Below are positions 57,547 through 64,000 of a stretch of DNA of 64,000 nt, one piece after another. The notes beneath the pieces were generated by a model. That model was not told the origin of the DNA and made no database searches. It saw only the letters and a program-made list of their open reading frames with translations. The stretch comes from Persicaria tinctoria. Taxonomy: Eukaryota > Streptophyta > Magnoliopsida > Caryophyllales > Polygonaceae. The stretch lies in the NCBI GenBank assembly GCA_037127255.1, contig JBANSL010000004.1, forward strand, positions 74,546,627 through 74,610,626, in the 5' to 3' direction. Made by a program: the position numbers and the translations under genes. Within the stretch, counting starts at the first letter, position 1, and every line of letters starts with the position of its first letter.

Positions 57547-57933
57547 TCATTATCGTCCGTACACAGAGATAGGGAGAGAGGGGGAGTGGGAGAGAGGGAC
57601 AGTCGGTGGAGGTTTCGTGGCTTTATTGGGAGGAGGTTTTGGAACGAGTTCCCAAGTGGGGTTTTTTGGGGGGTTTTCCTTTTTTTTTCTTTTCTGCTTT
57701 GTGGGTTTGTTCTTGTTTGGAGAGGGAAAGCTAAAAAGGCTGATGCAGAGAGAGAGAGAGAGAGAGAATGGGGCCATGGACAGCTCGACTGAACTGTGGC
57801 CAATGCCTCCATCTCTCCCCTTCACTTCGATTGTCAGATAGGGACTTCAGAACTGTATCAAATGAGGTGAAATTGGAACTATGGAGTTTATTTGTCTAAA
57901 CTTGATCCGACTAGATATGTAATTGTGTAGTTA
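57547..57933 (-). promoter_or_regulatory. Leader and proximal promoter of the SPL gene
   Basis: On the minus strand CT-rich, including a (CT)n tract at 57748-57767 and CTCTCCC runs, as in many plant leaders. The next feature upstream is a Tourist MITE. Confidence 0.5.
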
Positions 57934-58288
57934 GGCTAACTCCAATGGCATGGTGCAAATGCTCAAATATGCACATTTTGATGCAAATTGTGCTCCAATG
58001 GTTATTTTTGAGTGTTTAAAATGTGCACATTTGCACCCAAAGTGCTCAAATATAAGCACATCACCTCCCCATGTGCATTTTTTAATCACTTTTCAATAAA
58101 GTAAAGTCATTTCTATTGGTTGTTTTTTATTGTTTTCTTTTCCTTTTTAATTTAATCATATTTATTTAGAGATAGGTGTGTATAAAATGCACATTTAACC
58201 AATGGAGTAAAACATCAAAAAGTGATGTGCATTTTTAAACACCTTGTGCAAATATGTACATTTGCACACTTAACCATTGGAGTTAGTC
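57934..58288. mobile_element. Tourist-like MITE, 355 bp
   Basis: Ends GGCTAACTCCAATGG and (reverse complement) GACTAACTCCAATGG. TTA duplicated at 57931-57933 and 58289-58291, the PIF/Harbinger pattern. GTGCAAAT and TGCACATTT words recur inside in both orientations. Confidence 0.9.
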
Positions 58289-58309
58289 TTATGTTTAGAC
58301 ATGTGAAAC

Positions 58310-58700
58310 GAGTCATTTGGGTCAGTTTCGGGTCGGGTCACTTCGGGTATCGGATAAAACGGATTCCGGGTATTTTCGGGTTGATTAGAACTCGGGTTTG
58401 ACCGGGTTTCGGGTCATTTCGGGTTTGTCAATTTTTTCTTTTTAAAATTAAAAAAATCATAATTTGATAATTTTACGATAAATTTTAATTATATATAAAA
58501 AATTTAATTATATTTAATTATAAATTAACCGGGTCAATCGGGTCAAAATTACCGGGTCAATCGGTCACTGGGTCGAAACCCAGATTATCCGAAAATTTTC
58601 CGGTTTTTTTGGGTTCGGGTTGAAAAAAATTCCGGGTTAAAATTTTCGGGTATTGACCCAAAAAATTTCGGGAGGTCGGGTCGGATTATGTTTTGACGGG
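58310..58700. repeat. Degenerate TCGGGT/CGGGTC low-complexity repeat
   Basis: Many TTCGGGT, CGGGTCA and CCGGGT units spread over about 390 bases, interrupted by an AT-rich block at 58435-58525. Confidence 0.85.
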
Positions 58701-59420
58701 TCTAGTTATGTTTGATTTTGAAATTGAGAAAGAGTTGGGATGGAGTGATTGGAATCGAAGAGATGGTGTGGAAATTGACGAAATGATTAATATTCACTAA
58801 CTTTATGTTTACGTTATGATTAGGTGTTTATGTTATTTTATTTATTTTTATGATTATTCTGAGTCAATTAGAAATATTCTTCCAGAATCGAAGCCTAAGG
58901 AGATCAAAGCCCCAAAAGCTTATACGGATCTGAAAAAATTTGTAAACCCTGACATGCCTCTGATACCAATTTAAAATGCGGATTGAAGAGAGTTCAAAGT
59001 TCAAACACCGAAAACGAAAGACGAACTTAAAATGAAATGTTTGAAGACAAGTTTACAGTCGAACTTATATAAATTGTCAATTTTAAAGTTCATATTATTT
59101 TTGGTCATTTTTCCTAAAATGAAAATATAGAATAAAAGTATACGTGTAAAAACCGACTTTCTATTGGAACGGTTCGATCTCGCCAAAATGTACGGCGAGC
59201 TCATAGACAATGTTCCGAGGCTGTGGTGCTGGTGGTGTTGTGGCGTGTAGCTATGGGTTGTAGGCTACTGGTGCCTGGTGGGCTTGTTGACACCGACATT
59301 CGGTGTTGGTGAATGGTGCAAGCGTTGACTCGTTGTGCTGGCTTGTCTTGTGAGTGCCGTTGTGGAGGGTTGTTGTTGGTGCTATGGTGAGGATGTCGAC
59401 ATCGACATCCGGTGTCAGTG
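58701..59420. other. Intergenic DNA with a copia-type primer-site relic
   Basis: On the minus strand 58968-58958 reads TGGTATCAGAG, the usual Ty1/copia primer site complementary to initiator tRNA-Met. No LTR is recognisable beside it. 59215-59420 is GGTG/GTTG-rich and includes mirror-like GACACCGACATTCGGTG and GACATCGACATCCGGTGTC. Confidence 0.4.
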
Positions 59421-59425
59421 GATAG

Positions 59426-59579
59426 TATTGAGATAAATTAGGATATTTGCTAGATATATCTTTCCTTATATATTTATCATATCTTTCCTAATTATGATAT
59501 AATTTCTCTCCTACATGTATCTATTTAATCAAATTCAATCAATGAGAAAATACAAGCTTTTTCCAATCAAAATTGTACA
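59426..59579 (+). repeat. Left LTR of the copia element (154 bp)
   Basis: TATTGAGATAAATTAGG...AAAATTGTACA. Probably an original TGTTGAG start with a G-to-A change, shared by both LTRs. It differs from the right LTR mainly by a short indel near 59475. Confidence 0.9.
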
Positions 59580-59589
59580 TGGTATCAGG
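59580..59589 (+). other. Primer binding site, initiator tRNA-Met type
   Basis: TGGTATCAGG abuts the left LTR and matches the common copia primer site TGGTATCAGAGC in its first nine bases. Confidence 0.85.
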
Positions 59590-59689
59590 CTTAACTACGA
59601 TTCTCTAAAACCTAACCCTACCGTCGGCCCTAAACACCGACGCTGCCAGCCTCTTTCGCCACCACCACAGCCGATCTCATGGCTCAACC

Positions 59690-62600
59690 ACCACCGGCCC
59701 TAACGCCCGCTTCTCCCTACTACCTTCATCTTTTCGATCACCCGGGCCTCTCTATTTGTCCAGTGATTCTCAAAGGAGATAAGATAGCTACCAAGAGTGG
59801 ACCATCGCTATGAAGAACGGCTTCTCTGCTAAGCGCAAAGATGGTTTCCTCGATGGTTCAATCACTCAACCTGCTGCTACCTCTTTCGATCATCAGTATT
59901 GGCGTCCTGTTAACGCTATGCTCATCGGTTGGATCACACAATCTATCGAGCCCTCCTTACGCTCGACAGTCACCTACTTTTCCACCGTAAAGGAACTCTG
60001 GGATGACCTATCACAACGATTCTCCATCGGCAACGGTCCTTGGATGCTTCAACTACGTTCTGAACTTGCTCGTTGTCGTCAAGACGGTCAGTCCGTCGCT
60101 GCATAATTTGGTCGTCTGACCAAGCTTTGGAATGAACTCGACACCAACCTCGCTTCTCGGACATGTACCTACGGCAACTACGCTAAGAAACGGGAAGAGA
60201 AGCGCACTCATCAGTTTCTTATGGCCCTGGATGATCTCGGTTATGGGACCCTTCGTTCCACGATCGTCGCTCAGGACTCTCTCCCCAGTCTCAACAAAAC
60301 TCACTCGCTCGCGGTTCAGGAGGAAAGGATGTTGTCGATACGCACTACCCAACAACCTACCGGCGACGCTCTCGCCTTTACTGCTCAACAACGCTCGTCT
60401 CGCTCCTCCTCTGCTCCTGTCGACAAAAAGTCGATGTTTTGCGTCCACTGTAACAAAGCTGGTCATGACAACCTCTCAAGCTTCAAAATTATCGGCTACC
60501 CGGACTGGTGGAACCATGGTCGTGGCGTCGCCGATCCCGTCACCGGTGCCCCACCGTCGAAGCCGAAGTCCTCTGCCCCTGCCAGTGGCGCTGCTCCTGA
60601 TCCGGGTGTTGGCCGAGGGCGTGGCCGGACCACTACCGCCAGCATCAATTCCGTCCTCACACCATCAACTTCTGCATCCGGTTCCCACAACCTTAATCCA
60701 TCTCATCGAGCTGGGATCACCCTCTCCAATGAGCAGTGGGACCGAATGTTGAACATGTTTCAGAAATTCAACAACAAATCCGGTTCTAACAGCTTAGCAG
60801 GTATTGCCTCTTCCCATTAGATTCTTGACAGTGGCGCCTCGATTCATATGACGGATGATCGCCGGTTGCTCCGGAATATTCATACTATTGATGAATGGCT
60901 TATCAAGTATCCAGATGGCGCCACAGTCTCTACTAATCAGGTTGGCTTAATCACTCTCTGTGGGTCTTAATTTTGATATTAGTGCTTTATACGTTCCTGG
61001 CCTCACTTGTCATTTAATCTCTCTTGGGTGTTTAACTGCCGATTTAAGATGTGTTGTCACCCTCACTGATAAGCTTTGTGTAATCTAGGACCGCACTTTG
61101 AAGACGCTGATTGGAGCGAGTGAGGTTCGGAATAGGATCTATTGGCTCTGTTGGGCTTCTTCGGTGAAGTCTCTTGGCGTCAGCAGCTCTACTTGTCATT
61201 TATCCAAGACCGAATCCCCTTCCCTATGGCATCAACGACTCGGGCATCCATCTTTTTCTTTGCTTTCCTCATTACCAAACATTTCTAGTCATAGTCTCTC
61301 ACATAAAGATTTACCTTGTGATGTTTTTTACAGAGCCAAACAAACTCGTCATTCATTTCCTACTAGTTTATCAAATGCTTCTGCATCTTTTGATTTAATT
61401 CATTGTGATATTTGGGGTTCTTACTGTGTTCCATCTTCTTCTGATGCCTCATATTTTCTCACAATTGTTGATGACTTCTCTCGCGCCACTTGGGTCTATC
61501 TTATGGCTCATAAATCAGAAGTTTCCCATTTGTTGAAACAATTTTGCACCTCCATAGTTACCCAGTTCCACAAAACAATCAAGCGTGTTCGCAACGATAA
61601 TGGCTTTGAATTTCTTGCCCTTCGTCCCTATTTTGCCGATCTGGACATCATTTTTTAGTCCTTCTGTGTCGCCACTCCTCAACAAAACGGTCGTGTCGAG
61701 CGTAAACACCGTCATATCCTTAATGTGGCTCGAGCCCTCATGTTTCAAGCCAACCTACCTGTGCAGTTCTGGGGAGAATGCACCCTCACTGCCTGCTTTC
61801 TCATCAATTGCACCCCATCGTCTGTCCTCGACGGCAAAACACCCTATGAATGTCTATTCCAAAAGCCCTCAGACTATACACATCTCCGAATCCTTGGATG
61901 CCTCTGCTATGCATCTGTCATCCCTCGTTCCTCAAACAAATTCTCACCTCACAGTCGCAAGTGTATGTTCATTGGGTATCCTTTTGGACAGAAGGGTTGA
62001 CGCATGTATGACCTCGCTACCCATCAAACCTTTGTCTCTCGTGATGTGTCTTTTCATGAGGACATCTTTCTGTATGCCCTCTCTGAAACCCCTGCCCGTG
62101 ACCCTCTTATCTACCCTTCCACTTCCACCCATGACGACTCTCTACAGCCCGCCGACACCCCTCCTGCAGCCCCTCAACCCCCTCCTCCTCGTTGGTCGGC
62201 TCGCCCCCACACCCCGTCAGTGCTGCTAAGAGACTACGTCTGCCCCACTCTTCGAAGGGTAGATCCTATCTCGGCCTCATCAGCTTCTGTGACGTCATCA
62301 GGTACCCCTTACCCTTTAGTAAACTATGTCGATATGCATTCCGTTACTCCTATGCACAGCCAATTCTTGGCTGCTATTGCCGCCACTCCAGAGCCGGCTT
62401 CGTTCCAGGAAGCATTACGTCATCAGCATTGGGGGGATGCTATGCGTTCTGAGATTGATGCTCTTCATCGCAATGGCACTTGGGAGGTCACAGACTTACC
62501 TTCTCATAAGAAGGCTATCGGTTGTAAGTTGGTCTTCCGTATCAAATATAATTCAGATGACAGCATTGAGCGGTACAAAGCTCGTCTCGTGGTTCTTGGC

Positions 62601-63770
62601 AATCGGCAAATTGAGGGCACGAATTTCTCTGAAACTTTCGCTCCTGTTGCTAAATTGGTTTATGTGAAAGTACTTCTTGATGTAGCCTCTATTCAGAACT
62701 GGAACTCCATCAGATGGACGCTCATAACGCCTTTCTTCATGGTGATCTTGATGAAGAAGTTTACATGTCTCTGCCTCCTGGGTTCTCTAGTACTGGCTCT
62801 TCAAAGGTATGCCGACTTCGCAAGTCGCTCTACGGGCTTCGCCAGACACCTCGCAATTGGTTCTCTAAGCTAGCGTCTGCTCTTCGACAGGCCGGATTCT
62901 CTCAATCCTATGATGACTACTCTCTTTTCTCCTATGCTCGGTCGGGTGTTATTCTGCATGTGCTCATTTATGTTGATGATTTGATTATTACCGGCAACAG
63001 CTCTGCATCTATCACTCGGTTCAAGGCCTATCTCCACTCTTGCTTCCATATGAAGGATCTTTGTCCACTCAAGTATTTTCTGGGCATTGAGGTTTCTCGG
63101 ACTACCTCCGGCATCGTTCTGTCTCAGCGCAAGTATACTCTTGACATTTTGGGTGAGTTGGGTCTCCTTGGCTCTAAACCGATAGCTTTTCCTATGGAAC
63201 AACACCACACCCTTGCACTCGACACCAGCCCACCTCTTTCGAAGCAAGAGCAGTATCGTCGGGTCGTTGGTCGACTCATCTATCTAACCATCACTCGCCC
63301 TGATTTGTCTTACTCCATTGCCCCGTCGATCTCTCACCGGCTACATCGTCAAGATCGGTGAGTCACTAGTGTCCTGGAAAACTAAGAAGCAGTCTACGGT
63401 TTCTCGCTCTTCTGCTGAAGCCGAGTACAAAGCCATGGCAACGACTGCTTGTGAGTTGATTTGGCTCAAGTCTCTTCTCCGATCTCTTGGATTTGATCAT
63501 CGGAGTCCTATGCGCTTATGGTGTGACAATCGGTCAACCCTTCATATCGCCACCAATCCAGTATTTCATGAGCGCACGAAACATATTAAGGTGGACTGTC
63601 ATATTGTGCGAGATCGGGTTCAGTCAAGCAACATCGCCCTATCTCATATTCGTTTTTCTCATCAGTTGGCAGACATCTTCACCAAGGCATTGGGAGAGCA
63701 ACAATTTCATATTCTATTGTCCAAGTTGGGCATCCATTTTAACCATGCTCAAAACTTGAGTGGGTATTGA
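59690..63770 (+). pseudogene. copia gag-pol polyprotein, multiply interrupted
   Basis: Plus strand, in order: gag (FDHQYWRPVNAMLIGWITQS, TYFSTVKELWDDLSQRFS), a knuckle relic CVHCNKAGHDN, protease ILDSGASIHMTDD (60820), pre-integrase zinc motif HQRLGHPS with CDVFYRAKQ, integrase DDE residues in DLIHCDIWG, RNDNGFEF and [12 protein letters not shown] (ARLVVLGNRQIEGTNFSETF, MDAHNAFLHGDLDEEVYMSL, catalytic YVDD near 62970) and RNase H (KKQSTVSRSSAEAEYKAMAT, LADIFTKALG). Stops at 60104, 60818, about 61088, 61656 and 61998, frameshifts near 60960 and 62700, and loss of the RT-RNase H linker at about 63325-63335 (SYSIAP joined to RRSLTGYI) make it non-functional. Confidence 0.95.
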
Positions 63771-63907
63771 GATAAATTAGGATATTTGTTAGATATATCT
63801 TTCCTTATATCTTTTCTAATTATGATAGAATTTCTCTCCTACCTATATCTATTTAATCAAATCCAATCAATGAGAAAATACAAGCTTTTTCCTATCAAAA
63901 TTGTACA
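63765..63907 (+). repeat. Right LTR of the copia element (143 bp)
   Basis: Same ends as the left LTR. It is preceded by AAAACTTGAGTGGG, a plausible polypurine tract. Confidence 0.9.
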
Positions 63908-63912
63908 GATAG

Positions 63913-64000
63913 TGCAGGGATATAAGCGCGGGCTTTGGTGCTGTATTGGAGGGTTGTGACCGAACTGTCGACTTTAGCTTTCGAAGTCGGTGAAGTGTTT
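63913..64000. other. Flank of the copia insertion, nothing recognised
   Basis: 88 bases up to the window edge; continues the GTTG/GGTG-rich sequence found before the insertion. Confidence 0.5.

Larger units (their letters stand above)
59426..63907 (+). mobile_element. Ty1/copia retrotransposon with very short LTRs, 4482 bp, defective
   Basis: LTRs 59426-59579 and 63765-63907, target duplication GATAG (59421-59425 and 63908-63912), primer site directly after the left LTR, and gag-protease-integrase-RT-RNase H in copia order. It is inactivated by several stops, frameshifts and a deletion. LTRs near 150 bp are among the shortest for copia elements. Confidence 0.95.

Overview
This is nuclear DNA from a flowering plant, most likely a eudicot. 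Six spliced or intronless host genes resemble well-known plant families, and they sit between dense layers of plant-type transposons (Ty3/gypsy Athila-like, Ty1/copia, MULE, hAT, Stowaway and Tourist MITEs, and RNase H tails of LINEs). There are no tRNA or rRNA genes and no prokaryotic features. All exon boundaries were derived by hand from GT/AG sites and codon phase, without transcript data.

Layout. 1-7192: right part of a minus-strand Athila-like Ty3/gypsy element (gag-protease pseudogene, tRNA-Asp-type primer site, 5' LTR). The LTR is itself split by a solo LTR of the same family with a 5-bp target duplication (AAAAT). 7193-11000: AT-rich repeat terrain holding a 340-bp hAT element, a LINE RNase H remnant and a 700-bp foldback element. 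11643-13693: a WRC-domain nuclear protein gene in four exons; a small Tourist-like MITE sits at its first exon/intron junction and appears to supply the splice donor. 13694-16266: AT-rich, with more RNase H remnants.

16267-30508: an old MULE-like unit. Its minus-strand coding remnant (SWIM motif plus OTU protease-like domain) is broken by a 1.4-kb hAT element (8-bp duplication GTTACCAG) and by a complete 8.55-kb Athila-like element (5-bp duplication CTCTA). That Athila element has gag and a spliced, putatively env-like second ORF but no visible protease, reverse transcriptase or integrase. 30509-33400: LINE tails and nested Stowaway MITEs.

33434-57546 is a gene-rich block: a CDF zinc transporter-like gene (minus, MTP5-like), then a MULE remnant with a FAR1-like domain and a 238-bp hairpin MITE, NUDX23-like Nudix hydrolase (minus), an intronless F-box gene (plus), OEP16-3 (minus), the CDK5RAP3/C53 UFMylation adaptor (plus) and a miR156-targeted SPL transcription factor (minus). 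NUDX23/F-box and OEP16-3/C53 are divergent pairs with short shared upstream regions; C53 and SPL converge. 57934-64000: Tourist MITE, GGGT-rich low-complexity DNA and a Ty1/copia element with very short LTRs (duplication GATAG).

The most unusual signal is a recurring TCGA-NN-TCGA palindromic motif. It fills the LTRs of all the Athila-like copies and also lies in linker segments of their gag-protease coding region, with the central dinucleotide differing between copies.
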